DNA of 64,000 bases, from contig NZ_AP025281.1 in assembly GCF_024347195.1 (NCBI RefSeq), positions 3,100,001 to 3,164,000 on the forward strand. Direction: 5' to 3'. The position numbers and the translations under genes are program-made. Under the pieces are notes generated by a model, which saw only the letters and a program-made list of their open reading frames with translations, did no database searches and was not told the DNA's origin. How positions within the stretch are numbered: position 1 is the first letter of the stretch; each line of letters opens with the position of its first letter. This document shows positions 6,920 to 16,033 of the stretch, piece after piece. Origin of the DNA: Aliamphritea hakodatensis. Its GTDB lineage: Bacteria; Pseudomonadota; Gammaproteobacteria; Pseudomonadales; Balneatricaceae.

Positions 6920-9841
6920 TCAACCAAATAAACTGTGCTGAAGTGGAGTGCAGGAAAAATGAAGACGGGCTTTCTGTACCCATTCGGAAGCCACAAAGGA
7001 ATTATCGCCCACCGTACGGGACATCAGATAATACAGTTCCGGCAGATAACAGTTAGCCCCCTGCTGCTCGGCCAGCCCGATGGCTTCTTCCAGCACCTTA
7101 ACTGCTTCCTGTTGCTGCCCGTGACTGATCAGTACATCACTGATCAGCGCAGCATAAAGCGAATGGGTCAGACGGAATCCGGTGCTGGATAACCAACGCT
7201 GAAATGCCGTTGAAATGGTCAGAATATGTTTCTCATCCGGATTTTGCTGATATTCGGCCCAGCCCTTAAATAAGGCGGCAATGCCCTGGTAAAACGGAAA
7301 GGCATTTTCTTCCGTCAGCACTTCAAGCTCAGCGGCATACTCAAGGGTTTTCTCTACATTACGCTGCTTCCAGCAGAACCAGGCACCGGCCTGTAAAGCA
7401 ATTGCAAGGCTGAACATATGTCCGACTTCACGGCTGGTTGCGATCATTTCTTCCAGATAAGACTCCGCCTGCTCATCCTGCAACTGCAAAGCACTCAGAC
7501 ATTTAAAGCACCAGGCTATCATGCGGGGATCCTGGCCTTCGATTTCCAGTGCCGACTCCAGAATATCCGGCTCATACTGCTCTAATGCCAGGCTGGAGTG
7601 CCGGAAAGCATCCTTAGCCCGGCCAGCCCAGAAGCAGGTATTGCCAAGAGCCGTCAGCGCCTGCATTTTACAGGCGCTGTCTTCCAGTTGCTCAGATAAC
7701 GCCAAAGCCTCCTGAGCGTAGCCAATGGCTTCAGGAATATCCAACCGCATCAGCGCAATTGTCCAGACCCTGAATAATCCGTTTACTTTCCGGTGATAAC
7801 TCTTGGTCCGGTCACACAGGTCAAGGATTTCAGCATACACATCGCTGATCACCGGGGAATACCAGCCATAACGCATTTTATAAACGTTCGCCAGATAGAA
7901 CAGCAGGTCCAGCTTAAGGTCTTCGCACTGTTCCGGCGTATATTTCCCCCGGGTACAGTGTTCAGGCAATGCCGCTGTAACCAGTAAATCACGGGCTTCC
8001 AGCAACTGTGCTTCAGCTTCACTGTAACTGTCTGCAGCAATCAGCAGGTTGGCATAACGGGCCTGATACACCACCGCCCGGAAATAATTACCGGCCAGTT
8101 TAAACTGACGGTATAACCACTCCATGCGTAGCCGGTCACGGGACGGTGTCTGCTCAGACAATTTACCGTCCATCATGGCCTTCTCAACTTCATCGGCCAG
8201 TTGCCCGTGGTGTTCGGAACGGTCTTCATCCTTCAGGGTTTCAACCACCAACTCACGTATCAGCCGGTTTGCAATTTCCAGCTGGCCGTCTGAAGTTGTC
8301 CGTACCAGTTGTGACTGTCGCAGGGCTTTCAGATCAGACTGTCCCGCCAGCACATAGAGCACATCAAGCGGTAAAGAAGCGCCGGCCAGCGCCAGGTACT
8401 GCATGGCCTGTAACTCACCGGAACTGAGGGCAAATAACTGCTCTTCCAACACCAGTTGGATAGACTCAGGCATTTGCTGGCTGTCAGGATCAACCTGTTC
8501 CAGCAATAAGTTGAGATAAAATGGCACCCCGTTAGAACGGGCAATGCTCTGCTGCAGCCATTCCCGGGAATGATGTTTAAAGTGCCCCGCCAGCTTTTCA
8601 CATTCGGCGACGGTTAAACGGGATAACGCGATAAAGGAATCCGGATTCAGTAAACGGATAACCCGGTCAGAATAACGGAAAGTACTGGTAATCACCGCCG
8701 CCACGGGGAAGCCCTTCAGGGTCTCACTTAACTCAGCCAGTTGTTCTAACGTGTCAGATACACAAAGGTGGATATTATCGATCAGTAACGCCAGCCCGCC
8801 TGGCATATTCTCCAGGGTGGCAAGCAACACATCACTGTCTTCACTCAGCCCCTCTGGTTGCCATTGTTCAAGACGATTGATCAGCGACAGACGCCAGTCA
8901 GTTTCATACTGCTCGGCGTCCAGGCGAATGACCCGCATTCCCCGGTCTTGTGCATAGCCCGACATTTCTTCCAGCATCCGGGTCTTACCCATACCGGAGT
9001 CGCCGGCCAGACAGTTAAGGGTTAACCTGCTCTCCCCCAGACTGACGTCGAACTGCCCCTGTAAGCGGCTGAGTTCTTTCTCACGGCCATAGAGGGGAAC
9101 TTGCCGCTCTTCTCTGCTGGTTGCACCTTCGATAACCCACCAGCCAGACTGATCCGGCTGCAGCGGAGAAAAATCAAACTGCAGGTCATACAGAAACTTC
9201 AGCTGATCACCGACCACAATTTTGTTGGCCGGGACATACATAGCATCGTCAAGTAACCTGCTGACATCACTGTTTGGCAGAGTATACGCCTTGCCGTCAT
9301 GGTGTAACTGCTCCAGTGAGATCAGACAAAAGTGCGGTGACAGCAGTGAAGCAGGCCGTTCCGTCAGCATGTGTTCAAGCAGCAGCAGAATATGCGCCCG
9401 GCCACTGTTCCCTGAGCCCGGCACAGCCACATACTGGCTGAACGCCGCGATAACATAAGCGCCGTGCTGTTTGACAAACAGCGGAGATAAATCATTCAGT
9501 TGCTGCTGTATGACAGCATTTTGCTCAGCATCAGTCACCTTAACAACCGCAACAACACTCAGGCGGTTCTGTAAAAGCGCCTGTCCTTCCGCCAAATCGT
9601 ACTGCTCTTTGTGCAATGACAATTCAAGGTGTGGTACTGAAAAATACTCTGCCAGATTATGCAATGTACGCAGGGTTACCGGCTTATTAGTTTCCGCACG
9701 CTTAATTGTTGCGATAGAGATACGCAAATGCTGACGCTCACAGGCATCTGCCAAAGCCTCCTGACTGAGGCCGTGCTCCCGCCGGAGACGTTTCAGTCTT
9801 GTACCGTCAATAAAAATCTGCCGGTCTTTTTGTTTTGTCAT
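6920..9841 (-). CDS. Large XRE-HTH / STAND-like ATPase / TPR regulator
   Basis: The 973-residue protein starts with an XRE-type helix-turn-helix (about residues 12-75, LRREHGLSQEALADACERQ). A segment at about 90-235 (VVAVVKVTD...GAYVIAAFSQYVAV) looks like a worn nucleotide-cyclase-type domain. An AAA/STAND ATPase follows (from about 250) with Walker A GDSGMGKT and Walker B GLALLIDNIH, then a long C-terminal helical TPR array. This layout is typical of signal-integrating transcription regulators that oligomerise on ATP and inducer binding. AGGA lies nine bases before the ATG. Target genes and inducer are unknown. It is flanked by gene-poor DNA on both sides. Confidence 0.85.
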   Translation of the reverse strand: MTKQKDRQIFIDGTRLKRLRREHGLSQEALADACERQHLRISIATIKRAETNKPVTLRTLHNLAEYFSVPHLELSLHKEQYDLAEGQALLQNRLSVVAVVKVTDAEQNAVIQQQLNDLSPLFVKQHGAYVIAAFSQYVAVPGSGNSGRAHILLLLEHMLTERPASLLSPHFCLISLEQLHHDGKAYTLPNSDVSRLLDDAMYVPANKIVVGDQLKFLYDLQFDFSPLQPDQSGWWVIEGATSREERQVPLYGREKELSRLQGQFDVSLGESRLTLNCLAGDSGMGKTRMLEEMSGYAQDRGMRVIRLDAEQYETDWRLSLINRLEQWQPEGLSEDSDVLLATLENMPGGLALLIDNIHLCVSDTLEQLAELSETLKGFPVAAVITSTFRYSDRVIRLLNPDSFIALSRLTVAECEKLAGHFKHHSREWLQQSIARSNGVPFYLNLLLEQVDPDSQQMPESIQLVLEEQLFALSSGELQAMQYLALAGASLPLDVLYVLAGQSDLKALRQSQLVRTTSDGQLEIANRLIRELVVETLKDEDRSEHHGQLADEVEKAMMDGKLSEQTPSRDRLRMEWLYRQFKLAGNYFRAVVYQARYANLLIAADSYSEAEAQLLEARDLLVTAALPEHCTRGKYTPEQCEDLKLDLLFYLANVYKMRYGWYSPVISDVYAEILDLCDRTKSYHRKVNGLFRVWTIALMRLDIPEAIGYAQEALALSEQLEDSACKMQALTALGNTCFWAGRAKDAFRHSSLALEQYEPDILESALEIEGQDPRMIAWCFKCLSALQLQDEQAESYLEEMIATSREVGHMFSLAIALQAGAWFCWKQRNVEKTLEYAAELEVLTEENAFPFYQGIAALFKGWAEYQQNPDEKHILTISTAFQRWLSSTGFRLTHSLYAALISDVLISHGQQQEAVKVLEEAIGLAEQQGANCYLPELYYLMSRTVGDNSFVASEWVQKARLHFSCTPLQHSLFG

Positions 9842-10263
9842 GCTTCAAATCCTGAACCAGGTAAAACCTGTTAAACAACCTGCTGAACGAATCAGACTTT
9901 AAAACAGAAAATGGCCATCAACTAATACAGAAACAAGCCATTTACCAGGCTTTGATCGGGCATATTCAGCCGATGAAACACTTTATTATTCTAATACTTA
10001 TGTCACACACGGGAGAACAGTCAGACAGGCACCTGCAGCGGTATTCGCTGCACCGGAATGCAAGAGCCCTGAAATGACGGATTCGCTGCCAGTTGCCGCC
10101 GACTGTCCCCACAGAAACGTTTAAACTCAAACGCTAGCCATGCAAAAAACAAACGAATCCCTATACGCAAAATATACCTGACAATCGCAGGTAACACACC
10201 TGTTGATTCCAACAGTCTGTTAATTAATTGTTGCAGCAAATCCTCAGAAAAGAAGCCCGTGAC
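9842..10263. other. Intergenic region, no supported gene
   Basis: The 422 bases separate the large regulator from bhcR, both read leftwards. A 72-codon minus-strand frame (10021-10239) begins at TTG only a few bases after a GAGG, too close for normal initiation, and encodes a partly hydrophobic peptide with no family resemblance; I leave it uncalled. The promoter of the large regulator should be within 9842-10000. Confidence 0.45.
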
Positions 10264-11037
10264 TCAGTTTTCATAACCAAGTTGAGCAGAAATAGCCTTG
10301 CCAGCCGCTTGCAAATCTTCAATCCAGGCATTTTTGCGCCGCTCAATCGGTGCTGAAACGGACAGTCCCGCGGTAATATTACCGGTCCGGTCGTATAACA
10401 ATACGCCAATACAACCGACATCAATTTCAGCCTCTTCATTATCTAAAGCATAACCCTGAGCAACACTTTTCAGACACTCGTCGGTCAGTGCCGGCAATGA
10501 TGAGTATGTATTGCGGGTATAAGCCGGTAAATTGGTCCGCTGAGCGTAATTCGCAATTTCCTCTTCCCCGCCTGAGCCGAGCATCAGCTTACCCACTCCT
10601 GTCACATGCAGCGGCGCACGGCTGCCAATAATCTGCTGAACATGCATCATCCGGTTTGGGGTGACCTTTTCAAAATAAATCACCACATCCCCTTCACGGA
10701 TCGTCAGATTGACCGTTTCACCGGTCTTATCCCGCAACTTTTCCATAAAAGGTAATGCCACTGCACGTAGATCAATGTCCGTATGCAGGCGGTTGCTCAG
10801 CTGTAGCAAACGCTGCCCCAGACGGTACTCTCCACTGCCATTACGTTCTACAAAACGGTTATCGATCAGCGAATGCAAAATGCGGTGCGCAGTTGAAGGA
10901 TGCAGCCCGGTATCAGCACTTAACACCTTCAGCTTCACCGGTTTTGAATAACGTGAAATTGAATCCAGTAAGGTTGCTGCACGGTCAATCACCTGAATGC
11001 GCGCTTCCGGCTTCTCTTTATTTTTTTCCTGAGACAT
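10264..11037 (-). CDS. bhcR: IclR-family regulator of the beta-hydroxyaspartate cycle (BhcR-like)
   Basis: This 257-residue IclR protein has an N-terminal winged helix (about 12-75, LDSISRYSKPVKLKVLSADTG) and a C-terminal effector-binding domain (about 85-250; TGVGKLMLGSG and EEAEIDVGCIGVLLYD are typical IclR segments). The ATG at 11037 has GGAGAGCAGG upstream; an in-frame start 12 codons earlier is less likely. It is divergent from bhcA, as in Paracoccus denitrificans, where BhcR controls the bhc operon in response to glyoxylate. That role is inferred here from position and family. Three similar short sites in the shared promoter region are candidate operators. Confidence 0.88.
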   Translation of the reverse strand: MSQEKNKEKPEARIQVIDRAATLLDSISRYSKPVKLKVLSADTGLHPSTAHRILHSLIDNRFVERNGSGEYRLGQRLLQLSNRLHTDIDLRAVALPFMEKLRDKTGETVNLTIREGDVVIYFEKVTPNRMMHVQQIIGSRAPLHVTGVGKLMLGSGGEEEIANYAQRTNLPAYTRNTYSSLPALTDECLKSVAQGYALDNEEAEIDVGCIGVLLYDRTGNITAGLSVSAPIERRKNAWIEDLQAAGKAISAQLGYEN

Positions 11038-11083
11038 CTGCCTGCTCTCCGAAGGTCTGAAACGTAATTGCAATGGGAAACCA

Positions 11084-11230
11084 TTTCATAATGCAGCAGA
11101 TATTTTCACTATACAACACACAACTTTCCATTTTCGCATTATGAAAGCTGGACTTAAAATATAAAATTGTTTAAAAACAACAATATAAACAACAAAACTC
11201 CAAAAAATCAATAATTTTCACATTATGACA
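11084..11230. promoter_or_regulatory. Candidate BhcR operator sites between bhcR and bhcA
   Basis: Three copies of a CATTATGA-centred element occur: TTTCGCATTATGAAA at 11132-11146, TTTCACATTATGACA at 11216-11230 (13 of 15 identical), and an inverted copy GCATTATGAAA read on the minus strand at 11084-11094. The middle copy has TTTC/GAAA ends, giving partial dyad symmetry. The right copy overlaps the putative bhcA -35 region and the left copy lies about 50 bases before bhcR. Binding by BhcR is inferred. Confidence 0.55.
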
Positions 11231-11252
11231 ATCTTGCGTATTGCGATATAAA
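11225..11252 (+). promoter_or_regulatory. Putative bhcA promoter
   Basis: ATGACA (11225-11230) and TATAAA (11247-11252) are separated by 16 bases and lie about 90 bases upstream of bhcA. The -35 element is imperfect, consistent with an activated promoter, and overlaps one candidate BhcR site. Confidence 0.4.
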
Positions 11253-11338
11253 AACCTGACCCATAAGTTAAATAGTAACTGACCACCGCAGCCGTTATCA
11301 GGCCGAGGGTCCAACTATCAACTTTAGGCAGAGCAATC

Positions 11339-12508
11339 ATGGCAGATCAGAATCCCGTTTTTATTCCCGGCCCGACCAACATCCCGGACCGGTTACGCAA
11401 CGCAATGCACATTCAGAGCCGCGATCACCGCGCCCCTGATTTTGTAGAAACCTTTGCCCCCGTCCTGCGCGACTGCAAAAAAGTGTTTGGTACCGACAGC
11501 GGTGAAATTATCACCTTCCCGGCGAGCGGTACGGGTGGCTGGGAAGCGGCTATCTGCAACACCCTGTCCCCGGGTGACAAAGTCCTGATTGCCCGCTACG
11601 GCATGTTTTCGCACCGCTGGATCGACCTTTGCGAACGGCACGGTCTGGATGTACAGATCATCGAATGCAGCTGGGGCAGCGGTGCTCCGGCAGACCAGTT
11701 CGAAGAAGTGCTCCGGGGCGACAGCCAGCAAGCGATCAAAGCAGTCCTCGTAACCCATAACGAAACAGCAACCGGTGTCCTCAGTGATATCGCCGCAGTT
11801 CGCCGGGCAATGGACAGCGCCGGTCACCCGGCCATGATGTTTGTTGACTGTGTCAGCTCACTGGCTTCAGTCCCTTTCGAAATGGATGCCTGGGGTGTAG
11901 ACATCGCCGTATCCGGCTCGCAGAAAGGTTTCATGCTGGCAACCGGCATGGCCATTCTGGGAGTAAGCCAGAAAGCGCTGGCCGCCATGGAAACCGCCAC
12001 CCTGCCACGGACCTTTTTTGACTTTCGCGACATGCTGGCTGCCAACGCCACCGGCGGCTTCCCTTACACACCGCCCCTGCAATTGATTTACGGCCTGAAA
12101 GAAAGCCTCAGCATGCTGTTTGAAGAAGGTCTGGAACAGGTTTACGCCCGCCATCACCGCCTGGCTGAAGGTGTCCGCAAAGCAGTATCAGCCTGGGGAC
12201 TGAAATTATGCGCCAACTCACCGGCGCTTTATTCCAACACGGTCAGCGCCATTTACGTACCGGAAGGCTTTGACAGTAACCGCTTAACGGAACACGCCTT
12301 CAGCAAATACGGCGTTTCTTTCGGCATCGGCCTGGGCGAAATGAACGGCAAGGCATTCCGTATCGGCCACCTTGGATCACTGACCGACGTCATGGTGTTG
12401 TCCGGACTTGCCACCATTGAAATGGCGATGGCCGACCTGGATTACCCGATAGAACTGGGCAGCGGTGTACGTGCCGCCCAGGAGTATTTCCGCCAGACCG
12501 CCGCGTAA
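11339..12508 (+). CDS. bhcA: Aspartate-glyoxylate aminotransferase (BhcA)
   Basis: This 389-residue class V, fold-type I PLP enzyme resembles serine/alanine-glyoxylate aminotransferases. The N-terminus has the NPVFIPGPTNIPDRLRNAM pattern, and the PLP lysine lies in VSGSQKGFM. By context it is BhcA, which moves the amino group of aspartate to glyoxylate, giving oxaloacetate and glycine, the first step of the beta-hydroxyaspartate cycle. It opens the bhcABCD operon, in the same order as described in Paracoccus. Taken alone it could be annotated serine-glyoxylate aminotransferase of the serine cycle; the three following genes argue against that. Confidence 0.92.
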   Translation: MADQNPVFIPGPTNIPDRLRNAMHIQSRDHRAPDFVETFAPVLRDCKKVFGTDSGEIITFPASGTGGWEAAICNTLSPGDKVLIARYGMFSHRWIDLCERHGLDVQIIECSWGSGAPADQFEEVLRGDSQQAIKAVLVTHNETATGVLSDIAAVRRAMDSAGHPAMMFVDCVSSLASVPFEMDAWGVDIAVSGSQKGFMLATGMAILGVSQKALAAMETATLPRTFFDFRDMLAANATGGFPYTPPLQLIYGLKESLSMLFEEGLEQVYARHHRLAEGVRKAVSAWGLKLCANSPALYSNTVSAIYVPEGFDSNRLTEHAFSKYGVSFGIGLGEMNGKAFRIGHLGSLTDVMVLSGLATIEMAMADLDYPIELGSGVRAAQEYFRQTAA

Positions 12509-12540
12509 GGCGTCTTCAAACTGCAGATAAGAGGTACATC

Positions 12541-13503
12541 ATGTCTGAACAAACAATGATCATACCGACCTGGGATGATGTGAAGATCGCCCACGAGCGT
12601 ATCAGACCCTACATCCATGAAACGCCAGTCCTGACCTCGCGTTTCATCAATGAGCTGACCGGCGCAGAGCTGTTCTTTAAGTGCGAAAACTTTCAGAAAG
12701 CCGGTGCGTTCAAAGTGCGCGGTGCCTGTAATGCTGTGTTTGGTCTCAGCGAAGAACAGGCGGCAGTTGGTGTGGCCACCCACTCTTCCGGTAACCACGC
12801 CCTGTCGCTTTCTTACGCTGCTGGCCAGCGCGGCATCCCTGTTTCAGTGGTGATGCCGCGGACCGCACCGCAGGCAAAGAAAGATGCGGTTATCGGCTAC
12901 GGCGGGAAGATCGTCGAATGCGAGCCTTCAACCAGTTCACGGGAAGCGGTATTTGCCGACATGGTTGCTCAGTCCGGAGCGGACTTCATTCACCCGTATA
13001 ACGATCCGCGGGTCATCGCCGGCCAGGCAACCTGCTCCCGGGAGTTACTGGATCAGGTAGATGATCTGGATACGGTTATCGCACCGATAGGCGGTGGCGG
13101 GATGATCTCCGGTACCTGTCTGACCCTGTCCAGCATCGCCCCTGACATAAAAATCTATGCGGCAGAACCGCTGAATGCCGATGACGCTGCCCGCTCTTTC
13201 CGGGCCGGTCACATCATTGCTGACGATGCCCCACAGACCATTGCCGACGGTTTAAAAGTACCGCTGAAAGATCTCACCTGGCACTTCGTCAGCAACCACG
13301 TCACAGACATTCTGACGGCCACAGAAACCGAGATTGTGGAGGCCATGAAGCTCATCTGGAAGCGCATGAAAATCGTGATGGAACCCAGCAGCGCAGTGCC
13401 GCTGGCAACCATCCTGAAGAATCCGGATGTATTCCGGGGCAAACGCGTCGGCGTGATTATCACCGGCGGCAATGTCGATCTCGACAAACTGCCCTGGCTG
13501 TAA
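12541..13503 (+). CDS. bhcB: Beta-hydroxyaspartate dehydratase (BhcB)
   Basis: The 320-residue fold-type II PLP enzyme is a serine/threonine dehydratase relative. It has the PLP lysine in KAGAFKVRGA, the substrate loop SSGNHA, and the phosphate-binding glycines in IGGGGMISG. In this operon it should convert (2R,3S)-beta-hydroxyaspartate to iminosuccinate and water in the cytosol. Outside this context the same family includes threo-3-hydroxyaspartate ammonia-lyase and serine racemase. AGAGG lies before the ATG, and the gap to bhcA is only 32 bases, so the two are cotranscribed. Confidence 0.92.
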   Translation: MSEQTMIIPTWDDVKIAHERIRPYIHETPVLTSRFINELTGAELFFKCENFQKAGAFKVRGACNAVFGLSEEQAAVGVATHSSGNHALSLSYAAGQRGIPVSVVMPRTAPQAKKDAVIGYGGKIVECEPSTSSREAVFADMVAQSGADFIHPYNDPRVIAGQATCSRELLDQVDDLDTVIAPIGGGGMISGTCLTLSSIAPDIKIYAAEPLNADDAARSFRAGHIIADDAPQTIADGLKVPLKDLTWHFVSNHVTDILTATETEIVEAMKLIWKRMKIVMEPSSAVPLATILKNPDVFRGKRVGVIITGGNVDLDKLPWL

Positions 13504-13613
13504 ACATCCCGTTAACCGAACAACTATCTGCCCCCGGTCAGTCTCTGCACAACAGCACGCCTCTCACTTGCTGAGAGTACTGCCGGGTAAGGAAAATTCA
13601 TTTGGAGAATCCC

Positions 13614-14774
13614 ATGACAGCACAAAACAATGTACCGGCCACCCCGGAAGTAGGTTATGACATCCCGGCGGCAATCGGCATGAACGAAGCAGATATCCAG
13701 ACCCCCTGCCTGGTGGTTGATCTGGATGCCCTGGAAAACAACATCCGTACCATGGGTCGCTACGCCCGTGAAATGGGTGTTCGCCACCGGGTGCACGGCA
13801 AGATGCACAAGTCCGTCGATATCGCCCTGTTACAGGAACGCCTGGGGGACAGCTGCGGTGTTTGCTGCCAGAAAGTATCAGAAGCAGAAGTATTTGCCCG
13901 TGGCGGTATCCGTGACGTACTGGTTTCCAATCAGGTACGTGACCCGGCAAAAATCGACCGTATGGTACAACTGCCGAAACTGGGTGCACGGACGATCTGC
14001 TGCGTCGATGACATCGATAACGTCGCCGAACTGTCAGCAGCGACCCAGACCCACGGCACTGAAATTGAATGCCTGGTAGAGATCGACTGCGGTGCCGGCC
14101 GCTGCGGTGTGGCCGCCGGTGAACCGGTAGTTGAACTGGCCAAAGCCATTGCTGCTGCACCGGGTCTGAAGTTTGCCGGTATTCAAGCCTATCAGGGCGC
14201 TATGCAACACCTGCAAAACTACAGCGAACGTAAAGAAAAGATTGATATCGCAGTCGAAATGGTGGCCCGGTCCATCGAATTGCTGAAATCAGAAGGGCTG
14301 GAGTGCGACATCGTCGGCGGTGGCGGCACCGGCTCTTACTACTTCGAAGGCAATTCCGGTGTATTCAATGAACTGCAGTGTGGTTCATACGCCTTCATGG
14401 ATGCGGATTACCAGACCATTCATGACGAAAACGGCGAACGTATCTCAGAATTCGAAAACTCACTGTTCATCCTGACGTCGGTCATGAGCCACGCCAAAGC
14501 CGATAAAGCCATCTGTGATGCCGGGCTGAAAGCCCAGTCAGTGGACAGCGGCCTGCCGTATATCTTCGGCCGCGACGATGTTGAATACATCAAGTGTTCC
14601 GATGAACACGGCGTGATTGCCGACCCGGACGGCGCACTGAAAGTAAACCAGAAACTGAAACTGGTACCCGGCCACTGTGACCCGACCTGTAACGTTCACG
14701 ACTGGTACGTCGGCGTACGCGGCGGCAAGGTTGAAACCCTGTGGCCGGTATCTGCCCGCGGCAAGGCTTACTGA
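13614..14774 (+). CDS. bhcC: Beta-hydroxyaspartate aldolase (BhcC)
   Basis: This 386-residue protein belongs to the D-threonine aldolase/DSD1 family (alanine-racemase-like PLP barrel). TPCLVVDLDALENNI opens the barrel, the PLP lysine lies in HRVHGKMHK, and a metal-binding HCDPTCN motif is near the C-terminus. It should condense glycine with glyoxylate to beta-hydroxyaspartate. The ATG at 13614 follows GGAG; an in-frame TTG at 13602 falls inside that ribosome site and is rejected. A small hairpin (CTCTCA/TGAGAG at 13561-13577) in the 110-base gap after bhcB may be an mRNA processing or stabilising element. Confidence 0.92.
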   Translation: MTAQNNVPATPEVGYDIPAAIGMNEADIQTPCLVVDLDALENNIRTMGRYAREMGVRHRVHGKMHKSVDIALLQERLGDSCGVCCQKVSEAEVFARGGIRDVLVSNQVRDPAKIDRMVQLPKLGARTICCVDDIDNVAELSAATQTHGTEIECLVEIDCGAGRCGVAAGEPVVELAKAIAAAPGLKFAGIQAYQGAMQHLQNYSERKEKIDIAVEMVARSIELLKSEGLECDIVGGGGTGSYYFEGNSGVFNELQCGSYAFMDADYQTIHDENGERISEFENSLFILTSVMSHAKADKAICDAGLKAQSVDSGLPYIFGRDDVEYIKCSDEHGVIADPDGALKVNQKLKLVPGHCDPTCNVHDWYVGVRGGKVETLWPVSARGKAY

Positions 14775-14843
14775 GCACCACCATTAACATCCTGATCTGC
14801 TGTGCCGGGCAACCGGCACACAACACCTGAAAGGAGTCACTGA

Positions 14844-15830
14844 ATGACTACTCAGAATAAAGGCGTTGCCATTGTTTCCGAAGCTGTCTGCGAAGCCATC
14901 GTTGGCCGCCCGGAAGCATTCACCGCCGTTGAAAATATCTTTGCTGCCATGGCCAAAAATGACGCCTGTAACTTTCCGGTTGTCCGTGAAGCCATTGGCC
15001 ATGCCGATGCCCTGTACGGATTTAAATCCGGTTTCGACCGGGCCGGTCAGGTACTGGGGGTGAAATCCGGGGGCTACTGGCCAGGCAATGCTGCCAACGG
15101 CCTGACCAACCACCAGTCCACGGTGATCCTGTTCGATCCGGACACCGGCAAGCTGAAAGCGCTGGTCGGCGGTAATTACCTGACCGCTGTCCGTACGGCG
15201 GCATCTTCCGCGGTATCGATTGCCCACCTGGCCCGTAAAGATGCCAAAGTGCTCGGAATGGTCGGCGCAGGCCACCAGTCAACATTCCAGCTGCGGGCTG
15301 CCGTGGAGCAACGCAACTTTGAAAAAGTGGTTGCCTGGAACCCGCACCCGGAATACCTGCCAAGGCTGCAGGCGGTCTGCGAGGAACTGGGCTTACCATT
15401 CGAAGCGGTCAGCCGCGAAACACTGGGGGCTCAGGCTGACGTGATTATCACCATCACCTCGGCCTTTGAACCACTGCTGAAGAAAGACTGGATCAAACCC
15501 GGCACCCACATCGCCTGCATGGGCACCGACACCAAAGGTAAACAGGAAGTTGATCCGCAACTGCTGGTCGCCGCTACCGTATTTACCGACGAGACCGAAC
15601 AGTCGGTGACCATAGGTGAAGCACAGCATGCCGTTGGCAATGGCAGCCTGAGCCCCAGTGATATTACCCCCATCGGTGAAGTCATCAACGCCAGCCACCC
15701 GGGCCGCCGTTCTGATGATGAAATCACCCTGTTTGATGGCACCGGTGTAGGCCTGCAGGATCTGGCAGTCGCCTCGGCGGCCGCTGAACTGGCCATTGCT
15801 CAGAACAAAGCCGACTGGACCGAACTGTAA
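14844..15830 (+). CDS. bhcD: Iminosuccinate reductase (BhcD)
   Basis: This 328-residue protein is of the ornithine cyclodeaminase/mu-crystallin family, with a Rossmann dinucleotide motif (GMVGAGHQSTFQLRA) and the family substrate segment GGNYLTAVRTAASSA. In the bhc operon it reduces iminosuccinate to aspartate with NAD(P)H, which regenerates the amino donor for BhcA and closes the cycle. AAGGAGT sits just before the ATG. It is the last gene of the operon: a strong intrinsic terminator follows at 15974. Without context it would be called ornithine cyclodeaminase or a ketimine reductase. Confidence 0.92.
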   Translation: MTTQNKGVAIVSEAVCEAIVGRPEAFTAVENIFAAMAKNDACNFPVVREAIGHADALYGFKSGFDRAGQVLGVKSGGYWPGNAANGLTNHQSTVILFDPDTGKLKALVGGNYLTAVRTAASSAVSIAHLARKDAKVLGMVGAGHQSTFQLRAAVEQRNFEKVVAWNPHPEYLPRLQAVCEELGLPFEAVSRETLGAQADVIITITSAFEPLLKKDWIKPGTHIACMGTDTKGKQEVDPQLLVAATVFTDETEQSVTIGEAQHAVGNGSLSPSDITPIGEVINASHPGRRSDDEITLFDGTGVGLQDLAVASAAAELAIAQNKADWTEL

Positions 15831-15973
15831 GCAGACATCACGGCGTCTGCTTCCGGTATATCGCTGAACCTGCCGGCCTCTCCTGCTACAGCTGACGTCC
15901 ATAAGCAGTCAGGAGTTACTCCCTGTCCGCCGGTACATGCAGCGATGCCCCGGCTGCCTGAACAGGCAGCCAA

Positions 15974-16006
15974 ACACCCCTTCCTTCGCCGGAGGGGTGT
16001 TTTTTT
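15974..16006 (+). terminator. Intrinsic terminator after bhcD
   Basis: ACACCCCT and AGGGGTGT form an 8-base-pair stem around an 11-base loop, followed by six T. It ends the bhcABCD transcript about 145 bases after bhcD and just before the decarboxylase gene, so the latter has its own promoter or depends on readthrough. Confidence 0.85.
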
Positions 16007-16033
16007 CCTGCACTGAATTTAGGAGCACACAGC

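Noticed and set aside
10021..10239. 72-codon minus-strand frame after bhcR
   Set aside because: It begins with TTG with GAGG only a few bases away and has no recognisable features; it may be chance.
11339..12508. Serine-cycle serine-glyoxylate aminotransferase
   Set aside because: The three following genes and divergent IclR gene fit the beta-hydroxyaspartate cycle, and no serine-cycle partner genes are present.
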